The notes beneath the pieces are model-generated. The model saw only the letters and a program-made list of their open reading frames with translations, was not told the origin of the DNA and did no database searches. From Pseudomonas lalkuanensis (GTDB lineage: Bacteria; Pseudomonadota; Gammaproteobacteria; Pseudomonadales; Pseudomonadaceae): 64,000 nt of DNA. Both the position numbers and the translations under genes were made by a program. Below are positions 36,946 to 44,955 of the stretch, piece after piece. Numbering within the stretch: the stretch's first letter is position 1; each line of letters begins with the position of its first letter. The stretch spans positions 1,592,001 to 1,656,000 of the forward strand of contig NZ_CP043311.1 in assembly GCF_008807375.1 (NCBI RefSeq). The letters are read 5' to 3'.

Positions 36946-37884
36946 ATGCGCCTCCCTTCACTCATTGCCCTGCGTACCTTCGGGGTTGCTGCCCGCAGCC
37001 GCAATTTCACCGAAGCCGCCCAGGAGCTTTCAGTGACGCCGGGAGCGGTGAGCCGGCAGATCCGCCTGCTGGAAGCTGAGCTGGGCGTGAGCCTGTTCGA
37101 CCGCACGCGCAACACCGTCACGCTGAACGACAACGGCCGTCGCCTGGCCGCCACCGTCGCCCAGGCCTTCGAGCTGCTTGAACGAGGCGCCGACGAGCTG
37201 CGCGGACAGGACGAAGGGCCGATCCACATCACCTGCGCTCCGTCCATCGCCAGCCACTGGCTGATGCGCCGGCTCAACCAGTTCTCAGCCTGTAACCCGG
37301 ACATCACCCTCAGCCTGGAAGCCACCGAGCAACTGGTGGACCTTGAGCGCGGCGAGGCGACCCTGGCCATCCGCTTCACCACCACCGGCGCGCCCATGCC
37401 GGCCAGCGAGCTGTTGTTCGTCGAAGAGTTCTTCCCGGTTTGCAGCCCCGCCTACCTGGAGCAGTACGGCGTTATGCGCGAACCAAGGGACCTGCTCGGC
37501 GCCCGGCTTATCCACACCCACTGGAAGAACACCGGCAACCTGCATCTGCCGAGTTGGGAAGACTGGTTCGCCACCTATGTGGGCGAGCCGGGGCCGGTGA
37601 AGGGGGGAATGCGCTTTGGCCTGATCGGCCACGCCATCCAGGGGGCGGTGAGTGGCCAGGGATTCGCCCTGGGTTCCACGGCCCTGGCCTTCGACGACAT
37701 CGCCAATGGCCGGTTGGTGCTGCCTTTCGGCGAGGCTTGCCGCCTGCCGACGCCCTGGGCCTACCGGCTGGCCTGGAGCCGCAGGTCGCCCCCGGCGGAG
37801 AAGGTACGCAGGCTGATCGACTGGCTGCTGGCAGAAGCCCGAGCCAGCACGATGCCGGGGCAGGGAGGGGGAAAAGCGGGTTGA
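36946..37884 (+). CDS. LysR-family regulator, GcvA-like
   Basis: This 312-residue regulator has the N-terminal helix-turn-helix typical of the GcvA subgroup: LRTFGVAARSRNFTEAAQEL then VTPGAVSRQIRLLEAELGVS. An effector domain follows (THWKNTGNLHLPSWEDWF, ALAFDDIANGRLVLPFGE). The gene is divergent from an EamA permease, and two inverted repeats lie in the shared promoter. Regulation of that permease is the natural inference. The effector is unknown. Confidence 0.92.
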   Translation: MRLPSLIALRTFGVAARSRNFTEAAQELSVTPGAVSRQIRLLEAELGVSLFDRTRNTVTLNDNGRRLAATVAQAFELLERGADELRGQDEGPIHITCAPSIASHWLMRRLNQFSACNPDITLSLEATEQLVDLERGEATLAIRFTTTGAPMPASELLFVEEFFPVCSPAYLEQYGVMREPRDLLGARLIHTHWKNTGNLHLPSWEDWFATYVGEPGPVKGGMRFGLIGHAIQGAVSGQGFALGSTALAFDDIANGRLVLPFGEACRLPTPWAYRLAWSRRSPPAEKVRRLIDWLLAEARASTMPGQGGGKAG

Positions 37885-37930
37885 AGCGGCGGATGACGCC
37901 AGGCGTCGCATCCGCCGCCGCAGACGTGGA

Positions 37931-38485
37931 TCACATCATCTTGCGCCACTGATGCAGGCGGTGCTGCAGGCCTTCGGCCCAGTCCGGCGTGGCTTGGCCG
38001 GTGCCGGCGGTCCTGAGCATCGGGTGGTGGCTGACGACACTGGCGAGAATGGCTTCCTGGGTCGGTTTCACATCGACGAAGAACACATGCTTGCCTTCTT
38101 CCAGGGTGCGCTGGAAACGCTTCACTACGGCGTTGGGTGTCTGGATTCCGAACAGGCTGCCTTCCCAGACGCTGAAGCCGAACAGGGCGATGGCGAGGAA
38201 GATGAAAGGTATCCAGCCGGCGGCCGTGCCGGTCCAGCCACTGAACCAGGCCACCAGCATCACCAGCGCCGCCAGGGCGATGCCAATGCCGACGCCGACC
38301 ATGCCGGAGTGGACCATGTCGCGCTTCATCACGGAGGACACGTCGTGGAGGTGGTAGTGCTCGACGTCGGCATCGCGTTCGCTGAGCACGTGGATCTGCT
38401 CATGATCGATACCCTGGGCTTCGAGCTCGTCTTCTACCCTTTCCAGGTCTTTGAGGTTGTCGCTGATGTAGTAGTGCCGCTGCAT
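37931..38485 (-). CDS. Conserved membrane protein (184 aa)
   Basis: An N-terminal soluble segment (MQRHYYISDNLKDLERVEDE, IDHEQIHVLSERDADVEHYH) is followed by two membrane spans (MVGVGIGIALAALVMLVAWF and AAGWIPFIFLAIALFGFSVW, near residues 60-110) and a C-terminal tail of about 70 residues. Pseudomonads carry similar proteins, sometimes labelled as magnesium-transporter-like, but I cannot support that. It may be a stress-related inner-membrane protein. ATG at 38485 has GGGAGGTG upstream, fixing the start; the long upstream-open frame is not coding. Confidence 0.75.
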   Translation of the reverse strand: MQRHYYISDNLKDLERVEDELEAQGIDHEQIHVLSERDADVEHYHLHDVSSVMKRDMVHSGMVGVGIGIALAALVMLVAWFSGWTGTAAGWIPFIFLAIALFGFSVWEGSLFGIQTPNAVVKRFQRTLEEGKHVFFVDVKPTQEAILASVVSHHPMLRTAGTGQATPDWAEGLQHRLHQWRKMM

Positions 38486-38675
38486 GGGACACCTCCCATC
38501 TGGCTGGCGCCGGGCCCCCTTCCGGCCGTTACCCCCGGTTCCGGCCGCTGGCGGCCTGAAGGGAAGTTTAGCGTGGCGGGTCTTGTGGCAAGCGGCATCC
38601 GCCCATCGGCAGGGCGGAGCGTTGGCGCCGGGGGCCAGGTCGCGTGCCTGACCACCCGTTGGCGCCAGGAAGGTC
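38486..38675. other. 190-bp gap between leftward genes
   Basis: This is a GC-rich gap holding the promoter of the membrane protein gene. No gene, terminator or operator is evident. Confidence 0.3.
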
Positions 38676-38855
38676 TTACTTGTTGCCGATGCGGATATGG
38701 CGGCTCGGCGCGACCTGGGCGCTGACGCCCTTGGCGATCTCCTGGATCTCGCCACCCTTGTTCAGGAAGGCGGCAATCTGGGCTTCCAGGGCTTCGCTGC
38801 TGGTGGTGGCTGCCGGCGGCTTGGGGGTGCTGCTGTGGGAAGTCTTGATGCGCAT
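38676..38855 (-). CDS. Small conserved protein (59 aa)
   Basis: The product MRIKTSHSSTPKPPAATTSS... has a Ser/Thr/Pro-rich N-terminus, then a helix LEAQIAAFLNKGGEIQEIAK and a basic end APSRHIRIGNK. It has no signal peptide or membrane span and no recognised domain. An AGAGAAAGTG ribosome site precedes the ATG. Its place directly downstream of a terminator behind the cold-shock gene suggests its own promoter or read-through. Function unknown. Codon usage is ordinary, so it is a likely real small gene. Confidence 0.65.
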   Translation of the reverse strand: MRIKTSHSSTPKPPAATTSSEALEAQIAAFLNKGGEIQEIAKGVSAQVAPSRHIRIGNK

Positions 38856-38902
38856 TTCACTTTCTCTGTACGTAGTGGCCGGGGGGCCATTTAAAACCAC
38901 TG

Positions 38903-38936
38903 AAAAAAAAACCGGCCCGAAGGCCGGTTCTTTTTC
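38903..38936 (-). terminator. Rho-independent terminator of the cold-shock gene
   Basis: On the minus strand AAAAAGAACCGGCC pairs with GGCCGGTTTTTTTTT around TTCG, ten bases after the stop of the cold-shock gene. Confidence 0.94.
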
Positions 38937-38945
38937 GGCTCGTGC

Positions 38946-39155
38946 TTACAGCACTTGCACTTCGTCGGCCTGCATGCCTTTCTGGCCCTGCACGGCGATG
39001 AAGGAAACCTTCTGGCCTTCCTTCAGGCTCTTGAAGCCGGCGCTTTGGATGGAACGGTAGTGAACGAACAGATCCGGGCCGTTATCGGTGGTAATGAAGC
39101 CGTAGCCCTTTTCATCGTTGAACCACTTGACGGTGCCGGTTTGGCGCTCGGACAT
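38946..39155 (-). CDS. Cold-shock domain protein (CspA family)
   Basis: This 69-residue nucleic-acid-binding protein prevents RNA secondary structure. It begins [20 protein letters not shown], with RNP1 KGYGFIT near residue 16 and RNP2 DLFVHY near 28, and ends ADEVQVL. The ATG at 39155 has GGAGACATTCA upstream. More than 100 bp of leader may exist. Such genes are often controlled through a long 5' untranslated RNA; nothing specific can be proved here. A strong terminator ends the transcript. Confidence 0.95.
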   Translation of the reverse strand: MSERQTGTVKWFNDEKGYGFITTDNGPDLFVHYRSIQSAGFKSLKEGQKVSFIAVQGQKGMQADEVQVL

Positions 39156-39727
39156 TTGAATGTCTCCTAGAAACTGAATTATTGCTGGGCCGGATCGTTC
39201 CAGCCTGTCACTGAGTGCAGAAAGTCGGCAACCGATGAAGAGGGGACCGCTAAAGTACAGACCGTTTCCCGGTGACACATGCATCACAGCGCTCGACACA
39301 ATACCTGTGCTTTCGAGGAATGCCTAACCTTTTATTCGCCGGCCGTCAGTTCGCCCCGCCAAAGCGCCAGCGCAAACCCCGTGCAACGACTGGCCGACCG
39401 ATGGATCAGCACCCGCGGGGGACGCACCGGGAAGTGGACGGAGCGGCGAACCCTTTACCGGTATGCACGTCCAGCCCGCCCTGCCTTTTCCTGGGGGTAG
39501 CAACGGCATCCAGAGATTGCGCTGCAGGCGTACGCGGCACGAGCTCTCGAAACGCCACTGCAGGGTGTGCCATGTGCGCACCGGTTCGGCACCAGATGGG
39601 CCTGATACCGTTGGTGCGCGTGGCGCACGCCTACAGGCGTTGGATTGTTGGGGGCGATTTCAATCGCGAATGAATTCGCCCCTGCAACGGGTGAACTAGG
39701 CTCCTTGAGTCGCCACCGGAGGGCCCT
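39156..39727. repeat. 572-bp gap: cold-shock leader, then intergenic repeats
   Basis: The left part holds the cold-shock promoter and leader. GTGCGCACCGGTTCGGC (39,572) and CGTTGGTGCGCGTGGCGCACGC (39,612) are inverted copies of a GTGCGC-type Pseudomonas repeat. GGGGCGATTTCAATCGCGAATGAATTCGCCCC (39,652-39,683) is another copy of the REP-type palindrome. Frames open across this region follow the repeats and look spurious. The diguanylate cyclase promoter lies at the right end. Confidence 0.6.
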
Positions 39728-40801
39728 ATGTTCCGCACAGTCGAATCCCAGCTGTCCCGTCTGGCCGTTACCGCCGAACTCAGGGCGGAGTTCCTGCAAT
39801 ACGACTTCGAGCGGTTGCGCACCTTCTGCATGTTGGTGTTCAGCATCAGTATCGTGCTCTGGTTTGTCTTCGACCTGGTGGTGAGCTTCGAGGGAGGGCA
39901 GGGCTTCACCATCAAGTCCATCTACTTCCTGGCGCTGCTCGGCGGCCTGACCTGCTGCGTGCCCTTCATTCGCAAGGCGGGGCATTTCTATCTGCTCAAC
40001 CTCGCCTTCGTAACGGTCTACTGCCTGGGCGCGCGGCTGGTGATCGACGGCATTCCGCCTGATCTCCAGCCACTCTGGCTGACGCTCACCGCCTCCAGCA
40101 TCATCTTCCTCGCCTCGGTGCTGCCGCAGAGCAACTTCAGCTTCTTTGCCGTGCTGGTGTTGAGCTGGGTGCTGCTCAATCCGTTCTTTCGCGACGTCCC
40201 GGTGCTGGAGCTCAAGGGCACCCTGATCCTGTTCTATGTGCTCGTCTTTTCCGCCCTGACCGTCTATACCCATCTGCGTCTGCGCCAGGGCAAGCTGCAC
40301 AACTACCTGATGGCCAAGCTGCTGCTGGAGCAGGCCTATATCGATGCGCTGACCCAGATCCCCAACCGCCGCGCCTTCATGACCCGCACCGCCGCTCGCC
40401 TGGAGAAGTCCGCGCCGGGGCAGCTCCGTTATCTGGCCATGGTGGATATCGACTTCTTCAAGAAGATCAACGACAGCTTCGGCCATGACATCGGCGACGA
40501 AGTGCTGCAGCGGGTCGCCGGGAACATCCGCGACGCGATGGGGGCTTTCGAGTTCGCCCGCCTGGGCGGTGAAGAGTTCGGTGTCTATCTCTGGGAGCTG
40601 TCGCCGGAGGAGGCCTGGCAATGCATGGACAAGTTGCTGCGCGCGGTGCGTGAAACGCCCTCTGCGCATCCCGCCACTATCAGCGTCGGCCTCGCCAGGC
40701 TGGCCGATGGCGACAGCATCAACCAGGCGCTGATCAAGGCCGACCAGGCGCTCTACGAGTCCAAGCACAATGGGCGCGACCGCTGCACCTACGCACCCTG
40801 A
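39728..40801 (+). CDS. Membrane diguanylate cyclase (GGDEF protein)
   Basis: The 357-residue enzyme makes c-di-GMP from two GTP. Six membrane spans occupy about residues 35-190 (CMLVFSISIVLWFVFDLVVS first). A GGDEF domain follows, with TQIPNRRAFMTRTA, DIDFFKKINDSFGHDIGD and the active site RLGGEEFGVYL near residue 279. The RxxD inhibitory site is missing (MGAF at that place), so product inhibition through it is unlikely. There is no EAL domain. The end overlaps a convergent LysR gene by 13 bases. Confidence 0.92.
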   Translation: MFRTVESQLSRLAVTAELRAEFLQYDFERLRTFCMLVFSISIVLWFVFDLVVSFEGGQGFTIKSIYFLALLGGLTCCVPFIRKAGHFYLLNLAFVTVYCLGARLVIDGIPPDLQPLWLTLTASSIIFLASVLPQSNFSFFAVLVLSWVLLNPFFRDVPVLELKGTLILFYVLVFSALTVYTHLRLRQGKLHNYLMAKLLLEQAYIDALTQIPNRRAFMTRTAARLEKSAPGQLRYLAMVDIDFFKKINDSFGHDIGDEVLQRVAGNIRDAMGAFEFARLGGEEFGVYLWELSPEEAWQCMDKLLRAVRETPSAHPATISVGLARLADGDSINQALIKADQALYESKHNGRDRCTYAP

Positions 40802-41703
40802 GGCCAGGGCGCTGCCTGTTCCCGCACTACCTGTTCCAGCCAATCCAAGAAGGCCCGCACGCGCCGGGGCAGGCGCCGGTGGGCATAGAGCAGCGTGGCT
40901 TCCAGCGGCGGTGCCTGGTAGTCCGGCAGCAGGGCTACCAGCTCGCCGCTCTGCAGGTATTCGCGCACGCCGTGCAGCGGCACCTGGATCAGCCCGAGAC
41001 CACCCAGGCAGGCAGCGCTGTAGGCCTCGGCGTTGTTCACCGTCACGCTGCCGGCCATCGGCAGGCATTGCACTTGGTCGCCAACCAGGTATTCGAACCC
41101 GGGCGGCCGGCTGCCCAGCACCGACACGTAGTGCACCAGCCGGTGCCGGGCGAGGTCCTCCAGCGTGCGCGGCACGCCATGGACCGCCAGGTAGTCGCGG
41201 CTGGCGACGTTGACCAGCGGAAAGCCGCCCAGGGAACGCGCCACCAGGGAGGTGTCCAGCAGCGGCCCTGCCCGCAGCACCAGGTCGAAGCCCTCACGCA
41301 CCAGGTCCACCCGGCGGTCGGTGCTGCTGACTTCAATTTCCACGCCCGGATGCCGGCCGGTGAACTCGGCCAGGCGCGGCATCACCACCTTGCGTGCCAG
41401 CACGGTGGGCATGTCCACGCGGATGCGGCCGGCCAGGGTGGTAGCGTCTTCGCGGAACAGGCCTTCCAGCTCGTCCATCTGAGCCAGCAGTTCGCGGCTG
41501 CGCTCGTAGAACAGCAGGCCGTCCTGGGTCGCCTGCACCCGCCGCGTGGTGCGTTGCAGCAACCGTGCGCCGAGCAGGTCTTCCAGGGCCTGTACCTGGT
41601 CGGAAACAGTGGAGCGGGGCAGGCCGAGGCTGTCGGCGGCTTGGGTGAAACTTGACAGCTCGCTGACCCGTACGAAGGTTTTCAATAGCTCCAGCTTGTT
41701 CAT
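40789..41703 (-). CDS. LysR-family regulator divergent from an SDR
   Basis: The 304-residue protein has helix-turn-helix segments LELLKTFVRVSELSSFTQAA and LPRSTVSDQVQALEDLLGARLL, then the effector domain (VLARKVVMPRLAEFTGRHPG, VNNAEAYSAACLGGLGLIQV). It is of the CrgA/DhgA-like subgroup. It is divergent from a short-chain dehydrogenase, which it probably regulates; a T-N11-A site lies between them. Its last 13 bases overlap the cyclase gene tail to tail. Confidence 0.92.
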   Translation of the reverse strand: MNKLELLKTFVRVSELSSFTQAADSLGLPRSTVSDQVQALEDLLGARLLQRTTRRVQATQDGLLFYERSRELLAQMDELEGLFREDATTLAGRIRVDMPTVLARKVVMPRLAEFTGRHPGVEIEVSSTDRRVDLVREGFDLVLRAGPLLDTSLVARSLGGFPLVNVASRDYLAVHGVPRTLEDLARHRLVHYVSVLGSRPPGFEYLVGDQVQCLPMAGSVTVNNAEAYSAACLGGLGLIQVPLHGVREYLQSGELVALLPDYQAPPLEATLLYAHRRLPRRVRAFLDWLEQVVREQAAPWPQGA

Positions 41704-41833
41704 CCGTGTGGCGCCTCCTTCCGGATTGTTCGATTGAGCCGATCAGTGCTTCCGAGATCAGCATATTTATCGCATATGAACCGGACAATAAGCTCCTCAC
41801 CACTCCCCACCCACTGCATCCAGGAGCACAGCA
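41704..41833. promoter_or_regulatory. Divergent promoter with T-N11-A motif (LysR / SDR)
   Basis: TATTTATCGCATA (41,764-41,776), inside the near-palindrome CATATTTATCGCATATG, fits a LysR T-N11-A box. CCAGGAGCACAGCA precedes the SDR ATG. Confidence 0.6.
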
Positions 41834-42592
41834 ATGACCCGCAAGATCGCACTCATCACCGGCGCCAGCCGCGGCCTCGGCAAAAGCATGGCGCAGCACC
41901 TGGCGGCTCAGGGCATCGACATCATCGGCACCTACCACAGCAAGCTGGAAGACGCTGAATCCCTCAGCCGCGAGATCATGGACCTCGGCGGTCACGCCGC
42001 CATGCTGCAGCTGGATGTGAGCAAGAGCGTCACTTTCGACGGCTTTGCCGCCAGCCTGGCGCGCCTGCTGAAGAACGAGTTCGGCCGCGACAACTTCGAC
42101 TTCCTGGTGAACAACGCCGGCATCGGCATCCACGCGAGCTTCGCCGAAACCACCGAAGAGCAGTTCGACCAACTGGTGAACGTCCAGCTCAAGGGACCGT
42201 TCTTCCTCACCCAGAAACTGCTGCCGCTGATCGCCGATGGCGGTCGCATTCTCAATATTTCCACCGGGCTGGCCCGCTTCACCCTGCCGGGCTATGCCGC
42301 CTACGCGGCGATGAAGGGCGGTATCGAAGTGCTGACCCGCTACCAGGCCAAGGAACTGGGCGCGCGAGGTATTTCGGTGAACGTGCTGGCACCCGGCGCT
42401 ATCGAGACCGACTTCGGCGGTGGCGTGGTGCGTGACAACTCCCAGGTCAATGCCTTCATCGCCAGCAACACCGCACTGGGGCGCGTCGGCCTGCCGGAAG
42501 ACATCGGCGCTGCGGTGGCCATGCTGCTCTCCGATGCCGGTCGCTGGATCAACGGCCAGCGCGTGGAGGCGTCGGGCGGGATGTTCCTCTAA
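41834..42592 (+). CDS. Short-chain dehydrogenase/reductase (SDR)
   Basis: The 252-residue NAD(P)-dependent oxidoreductase has the cofactor motif TGASRGLGKSMA near residue 10, NNAGIGI near 90, the catalytic Ser in ILNISTGLAR, and YxxxK in YAAYAAMKGG (Tyr, Lys about residues 155-159). The last part NVLAPGAIETDFGGGVV and GRWINGQRVEASGG is classical-SDR. Substrate is unknown. It is divergent from the LysR gene that likely responds to its substrate. Confidence 0.9.
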   Translation: MTRKIALITGASRGLGKSMAQHLAAQGIDIIGTYHSKLEDAESLSREIMDLGGHAAMLQLDVSKSVTFDGFAASLARLLKNEFGRDNFDFLVNNAGIGIHASFAETTEEQFDQLVNVQLKGPFFLTQKLLPLIADGGRILNISTGLARFTLPGYAAYAAMKGGIEVLTRYQAKELGARGISVNVLAPGAIETDFGGGVVRDNSQVNAFIASNTALGRVGLPEDIGAAVAMLLSDAGRWINGQRVEASGGMFL

Positions 42593-42880
42593 CACCAGTG
42601 GCCACGGATGGTCGACAGGATCGGCTGCAACTCCGGGTTGCCTGCAGAGGCGGAGCAGCGATGCCCGCCTCGCACCTTTATTCCGCCAGTAGCGCGGCTT
42701 AGCACCAATCGGGCTTTACCGTGCGATGACCTGCCTTGCCCAGGCCTGCCTGGTGGCCATACTCCTTGCCTGATCCCATTGTTCCGAAGACACAGGTCCC
42801 CCGACGGCGGGGGACCTGTGCCGCATTCAAACAAGAAAGGTCCGCCCGCAAGAGCGTTTCAGCACAGGAGGACGATTGCC
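42593..42880. promoter_or_regulatory. Leader region of the universal stress gene with 12-bp hairpin
   Basis: CACAGGTCCCCC pairs perfectly with GGGGGACCTGTG around GACGGC (42,791-42,820), 60 bases before the ATG. It has no T-tract, so it may be a leader-RNA hairpin and not a terminator. The rest of the 288-bp gap must hold the promoter; AGCACAGGAGGACG is the ribosome site. Confidence 0.6.
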
Positions 42881-43753
42881 ATGCGCTCGATCGAGAAGAT
42901 CCTCGTCGTCATTCCCGCCGAACCTGGTTCCCCGGCCCTTGAACGGGGGCTGCAACTTGCCCAGAAGCTCGGCGCCCATCTCCACCTGCTGCTCTGTGAC
43001 CCGAACGATGGCTCCTCGGGGCTGCTCGACCAGTATCTGGTCGGCTTGCTGCGGGCGGGCGTGCGTGCCCGTGGCGAAGTGGCGCGGGTGGCCTTCGAGC
43101 GGGCCAGCAGTCAAGTCCTGGAGGTCTGCCGGTCCCAGGAATGCGACCTGGTGATCAAGCAGCACCGTCCCTCCGGGCGGCTGAGCCAGCTGTTGATGAC
43201 CCCCGACGACTGGCACCTGCTGCGGCAGGTTCCCACGCCGCTGTTCCTGATCCGCAGCAGCCTGACCTGGGAAGGCGGCACCATTCTGGCCGGCATGGAC
43301 GTCGAGCATCAGGACGCGGCTCACGTGGCGCTGCAGGGCAGCGTGATGGAGCACGCCAACTTCCTCTGCGACCTGTTCGAAGCGGATCTCCATGTGGTCA
43401 GCGCCTATTCATCCACGCGTTTGCCCCAGGCCGACCCGGAGCAGACCTTCGGCCAGGTCGCCGCGCGTCATTGCCAGGAGAAATGCCGCTGGTTCATGGA
43501 CGAGTACGAGCTGCCCGAGCATCGCCTGCACCTCGGCGAAGGGCCGGCCAGGGAACTGATTCCGCGGGTCGCCCACGAGTTCGAGGCGGCACTGACTGTG
43601 CTGGGCACCGTCGCCCGTCAGGGGGTGGCCGGTGCGTTGGTGGGCAATACGGCCGAGGCCGTGCTCGATCGCCTGGACGGCGATCTGCTGGTGCTCAAGC
43701 CGAACGCCGCGTCGCTGGACGACGTGGTGCCCAGCGGCCATCGTGCGGCCTGA
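42881..43753 (+). CDS. Tandem universal stress protein (UspA/UspE type)
   Basis: The 290-residue protein comprises two Usp domains. Domain 1 begins MRSIEKILVVIPAEPGSPAL; domain 2 (from about residue 150, GGTILAGMDVEHQDAAHVAL) ends with VLGTVARQGVAGALVGNTAE, the G-2x-G-9x-G(S/T) ATP loop typical of the family. Two domains in one chain resemble UspE. The ribosome site is GGAGGACG. Such proteins help survival under starvation or oxygen limitation. A terminator follows 6 bases after the stop. Confidence 0.9.
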   Translation: MRSIEKILVVIPAEPGSPALERGLQLAQKLGAHLHLLLCDPNDGSSGLLDQYLVGLLRAGVRARGEVARVAFERASSQVLEVCRSQECDLVIKQHRPSGRLSQLLMTPDDWHLLRQVPTPLFLIRSSLTWEGGTILAGMDVEHQDAAHVALQGSVMEHANFLCDLFEADLHVVSAYSSTRLPQADPEQTFGQVAARHCQEKCRWFMDEYELPEHRLHLGEGPARELIPRVAHEFEAALTVLGTVARQGVAGALVGNTAEAVLDRLDGDLLVLKPNAASLDDVVPSGHRAA

Positions 43754-43758
43754 AAGAC

Positions 43759-43786
43759 AACGCCCTCCATCGAGGAGGGCGTTTTC
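43759..43786 (+). terminator. Terminator of the universal stress gene
   Basis: AACGCCCTCC and GGAGGGCGTT pair around ATCGA, followed by TTC. It lies in the narrow gap before the convergent small basic gene and may serve both. Confidence 0.9.
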
Positions 43787-43801
43787 GTGCTACCGGGCGT
43801 C

Positions 43802-43933
43802 TCAAGGATTCGGAGCATGGCTGCCGAGCAGGCCCGCGCCGGATTTCTTGCTGCGCTTGGCCATGCGTTTTTCCTGGAGGGTTTTCTGAGGCTTTTTCTT
43901 CGCCTCGCGTTTTGAATCGAGACCTTTGCTCAT
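43802..43933 (-). CDS. Small Lys-rich basic protein (43 aa)
   Basis: This gene is too short for standard calling. The product begins MSKGLDSKREAKKKPQKTLQ and continues EKRMAKRSKKSGAGLLGSH, strongly basic. GCGGAGGTCACC precedes the ATG at 43933. Similar small MSKG...KKK proteins are annotated in other pseudomonads, to my memory without a function. RNA or ribosome binding is conceivable from the charge. Confidence 0.75.
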   Translation of the reverse strand: MSKGLDSKREAKKKPQKTLQEKRMAKRSKKSGAGLLGSHAPNP

Positions 43934-44183
43934 GGCGGTGACCTCCGCGAGAGGGTGAATGGGTCAGCGCATCCCTGCCTTGAAGCGCTCAATGGCCATT
44001 ACCACCTCCTGGGCTGCATGAGCCTGTGGTTAGCGAATCCGATGCAATCAGCATAGCCCCGCCGCGGCCGGCCGTAGGGCCTCGCAAATCCTCGACTGCT
44101 TAACACTTCATGCGCCAGGCAGTGACAGCGCCGGGTGGGCGCCGCATCATGCAGGGTTATCGCTGGACTGAAGTAGGAACCCC
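43934..44183. promoter_or_regulatory. 250-bp gap before the phosphatase-kinase operon
   Basis: An AGGAGGTGG ribosome-like site on the minus strand precedes a tiny 11-codon frame (43,964-43,999); see findings. The right half should hold the PP2C operon promoter. TAGGAACCCC is the ribosome site of the PP2C gene. No operator is visible. Confidence 0.4.
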
Positions 44184-44951
44184 ATGTCCGAGCTCCTGGG
44201 ATACGCCGCGCAATCGATTACCGGTTGCGTGCGTGAACACAACGAAGATGCGCTGCTCTGCGCCCCCGAACTGGGGCTCTGGGCGGTGGCTGACGGTATG
44301 GGTGGTCATCAGCGCGGCGAAGTGGCCAGTGCGGTGGCGGTGGCGACCCTGCGCGAGGGCGTGGCGTCCGGGCAGGGCCTCGACAATGCCGTGCAGGCGG
44401 CCCATGAAGCGGTGATCGCGGCGGCATCGGGTTCCGGAATGGGCACTACCCTGGTGGCAGTGAAATTCGACGGAGCGGCATTCGACCTGGCCTGGGCTGG
44501 CGATAGCCGCGCCTACCGGGTGAGCGCTGGCGACATCGTCCGGCTTAGCCACGACCACAGCCTGGTGCAAGCACTGATAGATGCCGGCCAACTGAGCCCG
44601 AAACAGGCACGCCGCCATCCCCAGCGCAACGTGGTGACCCAGTGCCTCGGCCAGGAGCACCAGGCCCTGGACGTCGGCCACGTACAGGGCCGCCTGGCCC
44701 CTGGAGAGCTGTTGTTGCTCTGCAGCGACGGCCTCAGCGGCGAACTGGAGGATGGACAGATCCAGGCCCAGTGCGCCCGCGCCGACACCCTCGACGAGCT
44801 GGTGACGCGCTTGCTGGAGCAAGCCTGCGATGCCGGCGGTCGGGACAATATCTCCTGTATCGTCATTGGCCTCGTGTCGCCGGAAACCTCTTCGGTGGCA
44901 CAAAGGTCCAATTCGTTCCTGAGCCGGTTGCTCAAATCCCGAAGACCCTGA
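44184..44951 (+). CDS. PP2C-family Ser/Thr protein phosphatase
   Basis: This is a 255-residue Stp1/PppA-type PPM phosphatase, metal (Mn2+) dependent. Motif 1 REHNEDALLCAPE, motif 2 ADGMGGHQRGEVAS (metal-binding Asp/Gly), GMGTTLVAV, AGDSRAYRV, DHSLVQALID and the late CSDGLSGELEDG and GRDNISCIV are all present. It should remove phosphates placed by the kinase encoded 4 bases downstream. The order phosphatase-kinase-FHA protein forms an operon. Similar trios control type VI secretion, but no secretion genes are adjacent. Confidence 0.94.
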   Translation: MSELLGYAAQSITGCVREHNEDALLCAPELGLWAVADGMGGHQRGEVASAVAVATLREGVASGQGLDNAVQAAHEAVIAAASGSGMGTTLVAVKFDGAAFDLAWAGDSRAYRVSAGDIVRLSHDHSLVQALIDAGQLSPKQARRHPQRNVVTQCLGQEHQALDVGHVQGRLAPGELLLLCSDGLSGELEDGQIQAQCARADTLDELVTRLLEQACDAGGRDNISCIVIGLVSPETSSVAQRSNSFLSRLLKSRRP

Positions 44952-44955
44952 ACCC

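Noticed and set aside
39272..39673. Plus-strand frame of 133 codons in the gap after the cold-shock gene
   Set aside because: It runs through two intergenic repeat families and has no ribosome site or homology.
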